The position numbers and the translations under genes were made by a program. Positions 1 to 10,505 of a stretch of 64,000 nt of DNA are shown here, in pieces (within the stretch, counting starts at the first letter, position 1; each line of letters opens with the position of its first letter). The stretch comes from Terfezia claveryi (taxonomy: Eukaryota; Ascomycota; Pezizomycetes; Pezizales; Pezizaceae). Below the pieces are notes generated by a model, which saw only the letters and a program-made list of their open reading frames with translations, was not told the DNA's origin and did not search any database. The stretch is from assembly GCA_015179025.1 (NCBI GenBank), contig WHUX01000014.1:558001-622000 (forward strand), written 5' to 3'.

Positions 1-650
1 ATTGGTAGAGAAGCTGATTGTCCCGTTGATAGAAGCGTCAAGCATGTGTCATAGCTCTAGCTTGGAAAGAACTGTTCCAATGTTAGATGCGTTTGTCTTT
101 GGATCGCCAAACCTAAGGGAGAATCTGGACCGTCAAAAGAGTGAGAAATGGGGAAAGCATGTTGGATAGGTGGGCAATCAGATGGGTGGGTAAAGGTGTG
201 GTCAAGACAAACACTGTGACGGCTAGTTGGAAGCGCCTCCGCGCGAGGAGTATTAGTGGCAGCTTGAACAACTCTAGGTCTGGTGGACAACACCTCCATA
301 CCTTGTGATTTAATAGCCCTATAGCTATCTATAGATTTAGTCCCAGGCGCTCTCCTCCGCGTGTGACTCCATCAAATGCCTCTCCACCATCACGAGAGTT
401 TGACAACTAGCTTCATTTTCTATCCCTCTTGAATCTACCAGCTTAAATACTTGTACGTGCTGTACATATGCTGGGAGTAGTACTTAACCCTCTTTCCACA
501 CTGAGCGTAAGTAGCCGTACTAGCTTGAGTATAAGGGCTGATATTTAGATAGGGAGCTCCAGACACCGATGCGAGAATATGGGATATCGGAATTGATGTC
601 TGCCTGCTTCGAAAGCTCGAAAAACTACTCCAGCTCCATTTTATTTCTGG
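1..650. other. No gene recognised
   Basis: Only short open frames with no convincing composition or motif. No terminal repeat, tRNA or retroelement homology was seen by eye. It may be the degraded flank of the LINE relic to its right. Confidence 0.4.
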
Positions 651-1029
651 GGGATAAATCAGTACTCGTACTCAAGTTGTGCTAACCTATGACGAGGGGC
701 CACATCCCTGGTCAGCCCGGTAGATTTTCCATCCTCTGTCCCCGTATCGATGTTAGACAGATCAAAGGAGGGATAAAAACAGCTACCGGCCTCCCCCCAT
801 CGACCATATATTCTGCCGACTTCCCACTTAACCGCCATGAGCTCTGTGTAAAAATTCCCACACCGTCTCACACCAACTCCTGGTCCATCTCCGCCTCCTC
901 CCGGTTCCTTCCTGTCCCACTTCCAAGCCAACAGTTGAGCTGCATTCTGGGTCTTCCCCATACGCAAAAAGGATCTTCCGCTCTTCCCAATCTCGTGGGT
1001 ACATGCTCTTTACGAGCCTCGATCTGTCA

Positions 1030-1760
1030 CGAAATATGCTAGGGCCTTTATTTCCTGTTCTTCCATGTCACGTGCTTCGACTTCTCCTGAATCATGGAAG
1101 CTTGCCGTATGCCAGCCAGTGTTGTGATATAGGGCTTTGGCGTACGCTTTGCGATCCATGCCACTGCCCTCGTTCTCTCCACCTCCTCATTCCCTGCTAC
1201 CCTGGAGTGTCCTTTTACCAACATCAGGACCTTTGGAGCAGCTGGTCCTCGTGCGAAACTGGTCCTCGCGGGCAGCTTGTCCTTGTGAGCAGCCGGCCAC
1301 AGGGTCTGGCCGACTCGCTGCCGCGCATATTGCCCCCGTTAACTGTCCAGGGCCGCCGATTTTGTATTTCCCCAGGCCTAGCATCTCCGTATCCATGACT
1401 GTCGCATAAATCCCAAGGTATCTCTCGTAGCTGCTTCAGCCACGCCTGCCTCGGACAGCCCCTATTCTGGTTCTACGATCCACCTCAGCTTGGGGTTCGC
1501 TTTCAATTGCTTCTCGCGATGTCCGTTCGGCTATGTCTTACTTCCGGGAGGTACCTGGCATAGACCGAGGCCGTCCATCTTACTCGCCTTCGGTGTACCA
1601 CCGGCTCTATCTCTGAGATGCGACTGAGCTCGCTGACCCTTTCTCTGTTTTCCGAGCACTCCGCGCTCACCCGTACCTGCTCCTCGCTTGGGACTGGGTA
1701 CAGCTCCGCTCCGTAGGTCAAGATCGCCAGAACCTGGCGCTACTGAGGCGCCTGATCTAG
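1030..1760 (-). pseudogene. LINE (Tad-like) relic: end of reverse transcriptase and RNase H
   Basis: Conceptual minus-strand translation gives, in the right order but in shifting frames, pieces typical of the C-terminal half of a fungal non-LTR retrotransposon ORF2. First comes LTYGAELYPVP, as at the end of the RT domain (near 1690-1725). Then TVMDTEMLG, the RNase H strand with the catalytic glutamate (near 1375-1400), and finally VKGHSRVAGNEEVERTRAVA (near 1150-1220), matching the RNase H block VxGHxGxxGNEEAD. The frame is broken several times, so this is a fossil. The segment is more GC-rich than its surroundings. Endonuclease and RT core are absent. The further minus-strand frame to about 660 may be the ORF end, but nothing diagnostic is visible there. 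LINE assignment is fairly sure; Tad clade is inferred from the RNase H style. Confidence 0.6.
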
Positions 1761-2833
1761 TCGAATACCGCTCCGGCTTTCGCCGTTCGATATCTTTGAA
1801 GTCGGACCTTGTTAGTTATGTCTACAGCCAAACGAAGTCCCCTCTTTCCACTTGGTTCGATTCCAGGTCAGCCTTCTACTGCCTCCACTGCCTTTCCCAG
1901 GGCTTGATCCATGATCCATGGTCCAGCTGCAGTTAGCGATAGTCAGCAGTGGGAATGCTCTCAGGCCAGGTGATACTGCTTGAGCTCATTCCATTTCGTC
2001 TGTTAGCTGTTGGGTACGGAGGTTCCTGACATGTGGTATCTGGAATTCAGGAAATTGAATGGCAGAACTCCTCTGACAGGTCTCTGCCAGGAACCGCCAC
2101 TAATCTGGAATTCATTGCCCAAAACTGATATAGACCTGAACAAACAGCAGTACCTTTATACCACGGATGTACACGAACCAGACATTCGGAACCTTTTTAC
2201 CAGCCAGAGTCGGTACTTGCACCAAGGGCTTTAGGCTGTGCATGCCAACGGACACTTGGGGCACTTGCAAAGGTCTCTGAAAAAGACCAGCTGGCAGTAA
2301 CTAGGAATACAAGAGTAGAGCACCTCCATCCAGGAGGTGATGCTCATCTAGGGAACCAACCGAGGCAAGATCATCCTGGTGGAACTTTGTATCCAAAAGG
2401 CTAATCATGATATCAGTTAACAACCTTATGATGTTTATCTATCAAATATGAAAGAAAATGAATGTAGGTTAAAAGCTCTATGTTTGGTGTAAAATCGATT
2501 CTAACTGGATATCCTAGAATTGCCACCTGAGGCACTTTTCCGGTTGGTAAGTGCTTTCTGGGTGCCCCAAGAGGTTAGGTACAAATGAAAAAAATGATTC
2601 GGTCTTACCATACCCAGTTCAATTCTATTCAGACAACTATGGAAATTTGGTAATTTTTCTGTGCAGCCATATACTTGGGGCCAAACTAATTTTGTGGTGG
2701 CACTGCATACCCGTTGTGGGGGAGAAAGCTTTATGGGTTTGTTAGTTGGGAGGAGAACAATTCAGCGGAATAAGGGGCGTGAGTCTCTAGGTTATTTCCA
2801 ATTCAATGTCGTGTGGAATAATTCAGAAATAAC
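1761..2833. other. Intergenic, no gene recognised
   Basis: A perfect B-box-like GGTTCGATTCC lies at 1854-1864 with a weak five-pair T-stem, but no A box or acceptor stem accompanies it, so no tRNA is called. The remainder holds only short frames. It may contain more of the decayed LINE. Confidence 0.35.
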
Positions 2834-3949
2834 ATGATCACCTCCGGTTTAGGGGCGTGTCTCAGAATAACATTCTACACGAGGGAGGCAAGGCAGATGC
2901 ACCTCCAATACACAACAGAGGAACAGGCTCGAAATGAATATATATATAGCCATACTCCCTCCGTATTTCTTCTACTCATACTTGCAAGACGAGCCTGCAC
3001 ACTATTCATCCAGCGCTGCTACTACAAAAACTTCATTCGCCAAACCAAAGAGCAGAAGTCAGAAGCGACAAGAAAAAAAACAAAAATGCGTCAATACCCT
3101 GAACGCAAGCTTACATCGAGACAAAAGGAAACTGCTGGTCGTCATTGGCCCACTCGCCAAATCATATGTCTGGTTGACTGCAAGAACCTCTATAATGTGC
3201 TCAAACGGCTTTCAGCGATGGGGCAAATCGACGAAGTGCGCGCTCTTTGCATCAGCAACGAGCGAAGGGCAACGATGACCAATTCCGATAGAAGTCGCAT
3301 ATGGGACCTCTTTGTTGCCGTTACTTACCGGGAATTAGGCTCCAGTAATTCTTGCGTCGCAGGATACGAGTTTGCGGAATCATGGATGTACACGACAATC
3401 AATAACAAGAAGTCTAATGTGGCAACGATCAAGCACCATGATGTCTATAGTCCTGGCATTGGTGTTAAACCAGCAGTTATTCTTCCGGATTCAGACCAGG
3501 AGGGGTATTCTTGTGTCCCTCTGAGAACAAGAAGCCTCCTGTTTACAAACCAGGTGACAGGGGAACCGATCAATGTCACTGATGACATGGTGGCTTCGAC
3601 TCTGAAAAGAATCTGGCAAGAGGTCACTCACCATACTTACCAGGTTTTCGCTGAGGAGATTGCGGGTCAATCGGAGTGGGCAGTGGCAGTAAACGAAGAC
3701 TGGACTAGGGTCTTTGAGATCGGAGTCTGGTTTGAAAAGGATCAGCCTGGTTTGACGACCTGGGAGAGTGTGGAGACCGCAATGCGTGTCCACGATAGGT
3801 GCCGCTCGCTCAAGCTGGATGACGGGAGGGTGATCATGGCACAGTGGGCGGCGGATCCAGTGTTGAAGGACTTTCTCATCCAGGATACCGTTAGGGAGGT
3901 TCTTGACGGCGAGGAGGATGAGGATGAGGAGGAGTCTGAAGAGGAGTAA
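2834..3949 (+). CDS. Hypothetical protein with acidic C-terminus
   Basis: Unbroken 371-codon frame starting with ATG and ending in TAA; I do not recognise the family. The N-terminal 80 residues are poorly supported: a second plus-strand frame is open over 2934-3278 and ends in a basic Lys/Arg/Ser-rich stretch, so the true start may be Met85 (3086) or there may be an unseen intron. From about residue 100 the protein looks globular and mixed helix/strand, with Trp-rich patches near 260-310. It ends in an uninterrupted Glu/Asp tail of about 18 residues, as seen in chromatin or RNA-associated proteins. A single marginal hydrophobic stretch (residues 43-60) is probably not a membrane segment. No repeat copy is in the window, so it may be an ordinary host gene. 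Function unknown. Confidence 0.5.
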   Translation: MITSGLGACLRITFYTREARQMHLQYTTEEQARNEYIYSHTPSVFLLLILARRACTLFIQRCYYKNFIRQTKEQKSEATRKKTKMRQYPERKLTSRQKETAGRHWPTRQIICLVDCKNLYNVLKRLSAMGQIDEVRALCISNERRATMTNSDRSRIWDLFVAVTYRELGSSNSCVAGYEFAESWMYTTINNKKSNVATIKHHDVYSPGIGVKPAVILPDSDQEGYSCVPLRTRSLLFTNQVTGEPINVTDDMVASTLKRIWQEVTHHTYQVFAEEIAGQSEWAVAVNEDWTRVFEIGVWFEKDQPGLTTWESVETAMRVHDRCRSLKLDDGRVIMAQWAADPVLKDFLIQDTVREVLDGEEDEDEEESEEE

Positions 3950-6900
3950 GGTTGTTGATGGATTGATTGAGGGAAAGCTTACATCTTAGGTTATGGGTTA
4001 TGATTAGAGATTTTCCCGATTTATCTCATATTATATTTCCTTTCTCGGGCTGTCATAGAGGGGTTTTCCCTCGTACTTTTTCTTGGTTGAGTTGGCAATT
4101 TGCAATACATTTGCATTTCTGGGTCCGCGGGTAGTACCTTTTTTCTTCTTGGATTTTCAATACTCCACTGTACTATCATGACTCTGTAGTCAACGAAGCA
4201 AATATTACCTCTATCCTGCTCTGCATTTTCTAACTCTTACCTTACTTCTCACGTTCAGCATAGTGTTGAGTTAACTTTTCAGTTTTCAGTTCCGATACAC
4301 TCCTTATTTCTGTTATTCATTGATCCTGGTTTCCAAATAGAATAGATAATTGCAGATTCCTTGGCCCCCTTACACAGATGAGAACCAAGTGTGCTAATAC
4401 TCGGATTTACAATTGTTTCCTTGTTTAACTGATATCGTTGGACCCTGTTTCGGCTAACGTGGAGATTAAGATTATCCCTATGTTTTGGCAGCGGGGCCAG
4501 ATGAAAGAATCGTAGCCTGGCTAGATACAACCGCATAGTTTTATTTTTTATGTTTATGTTGCGTTTGCCTTGACAACGCATGAAACATTTTTAAGGCATG
4601 GCAGTGGAGTTTTCAACGCGCTGAACCTCTTATTGTTTACTTCCCAAGCACAATCTTAGGGGTTCGTAACGATTTAATTACCAGAGGAAAACAGGAGCTT
4701 GAGAGTCATTACTTGCCCTATACTTGTGTCGGTTGAAGCTTTTGTGGTAGTATAAACCACACTAATTTTAGCTGCGTTCGCCCTTAACCCCGAGTGCTGC
4801 CCTGGTGAGAGGTCGTATCTATTGCGACCTCCGGTGTATGACTGGTTCAACATATGTAAGCAGCATGGGATACCAAGCAAGATGATGACTCAGGAGTACA
4901 ATTTGGTACAACATTGAACAATCACACTCGAAAAAGCCTTTTAGATAACCTCATTAAGTGCGTTAGGCATCAGTGAACTTATCAGTGCGGTCTATGTCGT
5001 TCACCTGTGCAGGAAAAGTATTATTTTGCGACATCAGTGAATGTTTGGAATTGCGAAAATTGTGATTGGACATGCGACTGGTGGAAGGGGTCGACAACTC
5101 ATGAGCGCAAAAGCCAGCTTAACAGTGAGGCTCTTGGAGGTGGGAATATGTGATTCGACATTGAGGCTCTGTTGAGCTAAATATGGAGAGGATATTAAGT
5201 ACTGTACGTATGTAAGTTCTGTGTACTACTGTAGAACCGGAAATTTTGACTCGACAGTGCTGCTCTGCTGGTAGATTTTGTAAGGGCAGTGATTGGCTAG
5301 TAATGAAGAGCAAACCCTGTCAATTGCAGATCAGGAGCTCCGGAAAAGGCATATCTATGTCTATCACAATGCAGTCGCTTTTAATATGGTCTCCTCCAAG
5401 GTGACGGCTAGAGTACGGATATATTTATCACAGCTTGGTTCAGAATTCTTGTAAAGAAGAGCTACATTCAAAAGCTAGTCTTCGTGGAGGGAATATATTG
5501 GCAGCACGGAAGAACCCGCTTGGATGATCTTATGAATACAAATGTCTGTCATTAGGTGAAAATAGTAATAGTGTTGATAATAGTACTTCATCTCTCTAAC
5601 ATAAGTAATTAGCAGTCTGACCCGAGACACTCTCACCTCCGAGCTGCGATATGTGAAAGGGAAACACAGGGGCATATTTCGGGATTACCCCGATATTTAG
5701 TGTGTTCTGTGATCTAAAGCCTTGTCCGCAGTAATACGAGTATTAAAAGTACTCCAGTTTTGGATGGGTTAGGGTGGGTTAGATCTAGTAGTCTTAGTGA
5801 TCCGGCGTTAAACTCTACTTTCTACGATCGTACAGAGAGTCGTTACACGCTCAAGCCTACGAAGGAGATTGATGAGCGGTACCGAAAAGAATTCAGCTAT
5901 ATCAAAAAAATAAAAAAATAAAAACCAAACTCGCCCCCTCCGCTCCTAATATTTGGTATGCCATCTATTTGCCTTATTGACAGCGTAACTCTACGTGACA
6001 TAGATTGGTATAGAGGCATAAAAAGGGATGCTTGAATCTTATTCCAAATATCTTCCGCTAATCTAACAGCCCGACGAAATTAAATATTAGCTACTAAGTA
6101 GCGTAAAGCTAAATGGTGGTGGGCTTCACATACCTCCGCTTTACTACTTCCGATCTACATGGAATTTGTGATATCAGGATACTTCTGATGAAGACGGCGC
6201 TTGAGCTCAACCCATACACGGTCAATGGGTAACATCAAACCATTTTTTTCGAGAAATACAACGATTTGCTTAGCTGTGTGTCTGTATAACCTTTAGATTT
6301 TCCGTCACATATTTGCCTATCGTATCCTCCTACTCTGGAGACATAGATTTGGGACATATAGATCTAGGCGTCTTTTCATTGGACCCTCGAGTTTCATACT
6401 CCATAGGAATGCACTTGCAATTTCGGAAACTGTCTTGTGATTTGCGAAAATTCTTTCCTTTCTCCAAGCCTAACTCACAACATTATGAACTTAATCGAAG
6501 CGGTAAGTCATGCTGCTGGATATCTGGAGTGATAGTATGTATCTGACCATGATTGTGTTGTAAATCAGATTGCCAATCGCAGAAGTCTCAATTTTATGTT
6601 GTCGCTTATACCGCTGAACCGTTCATTCATTCACGAGCTTTAGCTGTATTTCTTTGTAACTCTATTTAAGAGTTCACAATCTGGTTGATTGGGATCTTGA
6701 ATATTACTTTTGGATTACGGGAGATGGCGTATTGAGCATATATACATTAAGTAGCAAGCCCGCTTTGCGTGTGTAGGCCGACTTCGGTGTGTATAAGAAG
6801 CTTATAGGTATTCTCTAAGTCCTCCTCAGCTAAGTGAATAGGAACCTTTCAGGTCACGCTACTGGAGCCCCTGACTAAGGAAACCCATGCATGTTCAACA

Positions 6901-7015
6901 CTATCCAATACGAATGCAGCATACCACAGCGTGGCAAACATAACTACGTACGTTCAGTCACAAGCCTGCTTTGGGCATTTGGTGTATGCATCAGAGTTGA
7001 TAGCCAACTGAAGAC
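3950..7015. other. Long AT-rich intergenic region
   Basis: No supported gene in about 3 kb. Small frames on both strands (for example 4279-4581 and 5475-5675, minus) lack motifs, and several start at non-ATG codons. A short telomere-like GGGTTAGGGTGGGTTAG is at 5764-5780, too short to be an array. The end of the interval leads into the dispersed coiled-coil gene unit. Confidence 0.4.
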
Positions 7016-7048
7016 GCAAGACACGTGCCAACCAGACTAGCAAGACAC
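7016..7048 (-). repeat. Micro-insert with perfect 9-bp duplication
   Basis: GTGCCAACCAGACTA (7025-7039) is flanked by GCAAGACAC on both sides (7016-7024 and 7040-7048), 9 of 9 identical. This is the cleanest example of the short insertion family. The element is read on the minus strand as TAGTCTGGTTGGCAC. Confidence 0.8.
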
Positions 7049-7067
7049 AGGAGGGTGTTGCGTCATA

Positions 7068-7100
7068 TTCAAACTCGTGCCAACCAGACTATTCAAACTC
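7068..7100 (-). repeat. Micro-insert with perfect 9-bp duplication
   Basis: The same 15-bp core (7077-7091) lies between two copies of TTCAAACTC (7068-7076 and 7092-7100), 9 of 9 identical. It is only 28 bp from the preceding insert yet has an unrelated duplicated flank, so the two are independent insertions rather than a tandem duplication. Confidence 0.8.
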
Positions 7101-7260
7101 AGTCCGCCTTGAATTCAAATAAGAGTTTAAATACCCTATCTGTACCTAGCCTGAATGCCAAGAAATTTATTCCGATAGGGCGGGAGAATCACTTTTAACA
7201 ATCACAAACCTCAATAGAAATACCCAAAGTCATAAACGTCAATAGAAACACGCACACAAG

Positions 7261-7289
7261 TAGTCTGGTTGGCACAAGCCCCTCGAAAG
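7261..7289 (+). repeat. Micro-insert shared by several unit copies
   Basis: TAGTCTGGTTGGCAC followed by AAGCCCCTCGAAAG. Related sequence sits at the same place in copy C (45691-45720) and copy B (reverse, 20109-20137), so this insertion may predate the spread of the unit. The flanking duplication is no longer clear here but is perfect in copy B. Confidence 0.5.
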
Positions 7290-7413
7290 CATCAATAGAA
7301 ACACGTAGTCCAGAGGCAATAGGAATTTGGACCTTCAGGTTGCTCGTGCCGCGGACACCAACCAGGCTACGCGAAAACCTGCCACGCCAAACTTAAAGAC
7401 AACTTGAATACTA

Positions 7414-7446
7414 CAACCAGACGTGCCAACCAGACTACAACCAGAC
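7414..7446 (-). repeat. Micro-insert with perfect 9-bp duplication and apparent empty-site counterpart
   Basis: CAACCAGAC (7414-7422), then GTGCCAACCAGACTA (7423-7437), then CAACCAGAC (7438-7446). In copy C of the surrounding repeat (about 45836-45856) the same flanks, CTTGAATATTACAG and CCAGACTACTT, are joined without the extra 24 bases. The insertion plus one duplicate is therefore missing from the paralogue, as expected of a filled versus empty site. Confidence 0.75.
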
Positions 7447-7713
7447 TACTTAATTCAATAGCCCCTCCCTATACATGTGCTTCTTACTGTTCTGGCTGAA
7501 CTGCCGGGGGCTTGTGCTAACAAGAATACAGGTTGAATGGAAAGCATGTGAGGATGTTGGCGTTGAATAGGTCATCACGCCTAGTACAGTCACCAGAATA
7601 GTCCTGAACGGGCGATCGCGATATACAGTACTCAATGCAACAACAGGTATACTTAGCAGCTGATCTGAGGAATCGACTATGCAGGTAGGTAGTCTGCTGT
7701 AGTAGCTCCACCC

Positions 7714-7745
7714 TTCAGAGGGGTCGTTAAATATATAAACCCCCT
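7714..7745 (+). promoter_or_regulatory. Conserved TATA block of the coiled-coil unit
   Basis: CAGAGGGGTCGTTAA is followed by ATATATAAACCCCCT, about 155 bp before the ATG at 7890. The same block precedes the genes of copies B (19610-19644, reverse), C (46309-46341) and the broken copy E (24379-24411). The rest of the leader to the ATG, including CTTCTCACCTCACTCTGCTTAAG and GTTCTGCAAGTAACATCTAC (shown in parts), is also conserved. A core promoter with untranslated leader is the natural reading; no transcript evidence is available. Confidence 0.6.
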
Positions 7746-7889
7746 AAGGACCCCGCAAACCTAGACTTGCTTCTCACCTCACTCTGCTTAAGCGTTGACG
7801 TTCTGCAAGTAACATCTACAACATTATCACCCTAAACAAATAATTTCTCACAACTATTCCCCTACAGAACCTCGTACTTCTCTATCACA

Positions 7890-8705
7890 ATGTCTAGCAA
7901 CATGAACTCTTCCTCGGCTAGCCCTTCTATCCCCACATCTACCTTCCCCAGAGTCTGGCACTCAATTGCAACGGCCAGAATTCACATCGAAACACTCATT
8001 GCCGGTTGGGCAATCCCAGAGTTTCTTACCTATATCAGAGGCCACCCTACACTCTCCAAAGAATTCCACGAGCTTGCCCGAGAGACCACAATCAATCCGG
8101 ACTGTGATCTCCGTGAGACAGACACGCCCCCCGATTCAAATATTTCATTTGAAGCTGCTGATCCCGACGACTCTGGAGATGGGTGGGAACATACTGCTGG
8201 GGATAGATTACACCTCAAGGCGTTCTTTATATTTGGCTTAGAACAGGAGTGGGTCTCGCCCCACATTCACTGGGTTTGGTGGAGGCAGTGTGCAGTAAAG
8301 AGGACGAAGTTGAAAAGGAGGGTGCAAGAACAAGAAGAGAAAATATATGAGCAAGAAAGGCTCATTGAGGAGTTGGAAAGGAAGTTGAGGGAGGAGGAGG
8401 ACCTGGAAGAGGAAACATATAGAAAAGGTTTTCTTGTCGGGGAAAAAGAAGGGCGGGAGGAGGTCTATCGGGAAGAAGGAAGGTTGCTGCGCTCAACATT
8501 GGAAGAAGAGGGAAGGTCAGGATGGAAGAAAGGGAGAGAGGATGGATTGACGATAGGGAGGAAACAAGGGAGGAGAGAAATGTTTGAAGTGATGAACAAC
8601 TCAGGCAAGCCTCCTTCAGGAAAGAGGTCAAGACAGGAGGAAACAGAGGCAAGAGGGGAGGACTCACGCTATTACACGATGAGGGAACTGGTTTTTGGGG
8701 GGTAA
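7890..8705 (+). CDS. Dispersed coiled-coil family protein, copy A
   Basis: 271 codons from ATG in context CACAATG to TAA; unknown family with three intact members here. Residues 1-20 are Ser/Pro-rich. Residues 21-70 form a conserved helical block with GWAIPEFLTYIRGHPTLS. Residues 75-103 are an acidic linker. Residues 104-122 carry the motif LKAFFIFGLEQEW followed by a Trp-rich turn (WVWW). From about 130 to 185 there is a Glu/Lys/Arg coiled coil. Then come glycines at four-residue steps, GFLVGEKEG and GWKKGREDGLTIGRKQG, the GxxxG pattern of tightly packed helices (as in FliH/Yae1-type proteins; no homology claimed). The C-terminus is basic (KRSRQEE). No signal peptide or membrane span. The TATA block lies about 155 bp upstream. 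The frame is intact although neighbouring retroelements are decayed, so it is either recent or under selection. Confidence 0.7.
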   Translation: MSSNMNSSSASPSIPTSTFPRVWHSIATARIHIETLIAGWAIPEFLTYIRGHPTLSKEFHELARETTINPDCDLRETDTPPDSNISFEAADPDDSGDGWEHTAGDRLHLKAFFIFGLEQEWVSPHIHWVWWRQCAVKRTKLKRRVQEQEEKIYEQERLIEELERKLREEEDLEEETYRKGFLVGEKEGREEVYREEGRLLRSTLEEEGRSGWKKGREDGLTIGRKQGRREMFEVMNNSGKPPSGKRSRQEETEARGEDSRYYTMRELVFGG

Positions 8706-8800
8706 ATAAAGAGTAGCAGATATTTGCAGTGTCAATGTTGGGTTCGCAGTTTTGTTTTACAGAGTCACAGTGCTGGATACTTTCACAAAATATAAGTGAC

Positions 8801-10505
8801 TGATGAATCCTGTAAATTGGGAATGCTTCGGCTTCTGTTGAGGTGGTGTAAGAATGTGATGTGCCTTTCCTTCTCGAGATGTTGATAGATAAAAATATTA
8901 ATATGCATAATTAGCACAGTATCCCATACCCCTCGTACATTGGATATAGGGACATGTTGTTGTTCCTAGTCACGTTTCGTTCCAATATTTTGGGTGGTGG
9001 TGAGTTCTCTGACTAAGATTCTAGGAAATTGGATTGAACTTGCTTATCATTTTTGAGCTGGCAATCCAGTGTTCTTTTATATACTTGTTGGGGCGCCCGT
9101 CTTAATGGTGAGCCATGCCCTTTGGTTCTACGACGATGTGGGACCTAATGCGGCCCTGCGGGTCTAAGCTTATTTTACCAGTCTGAGGATATCTGAGTAT
9201 TACGACACATACTTGTGCAGATAGTATGTAATGGGTAGTCACCAATCCGATGGTTATTAGTAGATCGCAATGCAATATTAGCATTCACTGCACATCTGCA
9301 CATCTGCACATCTATGTAGATAATTGGACGAGCTCGCAGCACCGAATCAAACTCATGCCTAATACCTCAGCCGCAAACACCTCACAATATGTATGCTGAC
9401 AAACAGTACCGGTATTGTAGTCTTCCTACCAAATATGGATAAACATATCCCGGTTTCTAAAATCTTCTGATGAGTCACTTCATGAAAGAAATACTACTAA
9501 GCCATATTGGGCATGAAAAATTGACTAATCAGGCTAGTCTGGTTGGCACTAATGAGGCAGCTACTGCCGAGTTAGGTAAGACTAACATCGACGCGCACTT
9601 TCAAAACCTCACCTCTTCTCGAGGTTTCTTTCAGCAACTCTGAGTCTTCTTCCGCAGCCGCCTACCAATTATCTGCAGCCTTAAGTCTTCTGCCTACTCG
9701 GTTGTAGGCAACCTTTTTTAGTCTTGCTAGGACTGTCTTTTCCTATTTCCCGCCCATGATATTTCATGAATTTCTCTCAATCCCTCAGCTCAGCGTAACT
9801 ACTCCATTAATACCAGTCCCCGTCTCGGTAATCTGATTCTAAATGGGGTTTACCTGATAATATCTGCCCTCTATCGGTCGCTTTCGACTATTCACCATGG
9901 CACGTAATACCATGATCAACAGCTGGGGGCCTGGAACGCAGGGTCAATGGGGGTCCCGGCTACAGATGGTGTCAGCTTGGAGTTTCTGTCATCATATTTC
10001 GAGTTCCTCAAACGCTCTGAGTTTGGACCTCCTTATAGCTTTAATACTGGGCCAGGCTAATCCCGTTAAATTTGAAATTGCGCTAGGGATGAAACCAATG
10101 GAGGAGGAAAGATTGCAAGAATCCGTTAATTGACAATATGCTAGCAGAGCTTTCCCAAGCCAGCGTTCAAGGATTGCATAATTGACACGTATTATTACCA
10201 GCATGGGGCTGAGGCACTATCCTTAGCTTTGACTCAGTCAGATTATGACCAGGTGGACCCTGGAACTTAAAAGGTGCACCAATCCCCCAAATTTGAGGGT
10301 CCTACCTTCAAGACACCATCACTACTCAATCCCCCAAGAGTGAGTATCCTATCTCTAAAACGCCATCATTGCTCAAATCCACCAAGCAAAACCCGGCATC
10401 CCCTACACCCAATCGGCGGTAAAGATAACGACATACATCTCCGTCACAAGACTAGTCATCAAAATTGCCACCGCCTCGCTGTCACATAATACTACTTGTA
10501 TCAAA
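8801..10505. other. Intergenic; one micro-insert
   Basis: No supported gene. A short (CTGCACAT)3 array sits near 9287-9311. A micro-insert is at 9526-9558. Two imperfect 40-bp direct repeats (about 10300-10338 and 10347-10388, both with CGCCATCA/CACCATCA and CTCAA) precede the gene at 10506 and may belong to its promoter. The 9897 frame (78 codons) is unsupported. Confidence 0.35.
9526..9558 (+). repeat. Micro-insert with 8/9 duplication
   Basis: TAATCAGGC (9526-9534), TAGTCTGGTTGGCAC (9535-9549), TAATGAGGC (9550-9558). The duplication differs at one base. It lies outside the coiled-coil units, so the insert family is not confined to them. Confidence 0.75.

Larger units (their letters stand above)
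7060..8800 (+). repeat. Dispersed coiled-coil gene unit, copy A
   Basis: About 800 bp of upstream DNA, an 816-bp ORF and the start of a 3' tail recur together at 18.3-20.3 kb (reverse) and 45.6-47.4 kb, and in part at 22.4 and 24.3 kb. The upstream part holds several copies of CAATAGAAACAC (7212-7300), the phrase around 7305-7345 ending in GGACCTTCAGG, and the TATA block at 7714. The unit has no LTR and no clear terminal inverted repeat. Whether it is mobile or spread by segmental duplication cannot be settled here; the edges are approximate. Confidence 0.65.

Noticed and set aside
689..1409. Several plus-strand frames of 90-131 codons in the first 1.4 kb
   Set aside because: They lie antisense to the LINE RNase H relic, whose minus-strand reading carries recognisable motifs.
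1854..1864. Perfect B-box GGTTCGATTCC suggesting a tRNA
   Set aside because: No A box, D-arm or acceptor stem could be found within 100 bp upstream.
2934..3278. Second plus-strand frame overlapping the 2834 gene
   Set aside because: It ends without domain or motif while the longer frame continues for 220 codons; mentioned only as doubt about the N-terminus.
4279..4581. Minus-strand 100-codon frame
   Set aside because: No motif and composition like the surrounding AT-rich DNA; nothing indicates coding.
5760..5785. Telomere-like GGGTTAGGGTGGGTTAG
   Set aside because: Only two imperfect units; no array and no sign of a chromosome end.
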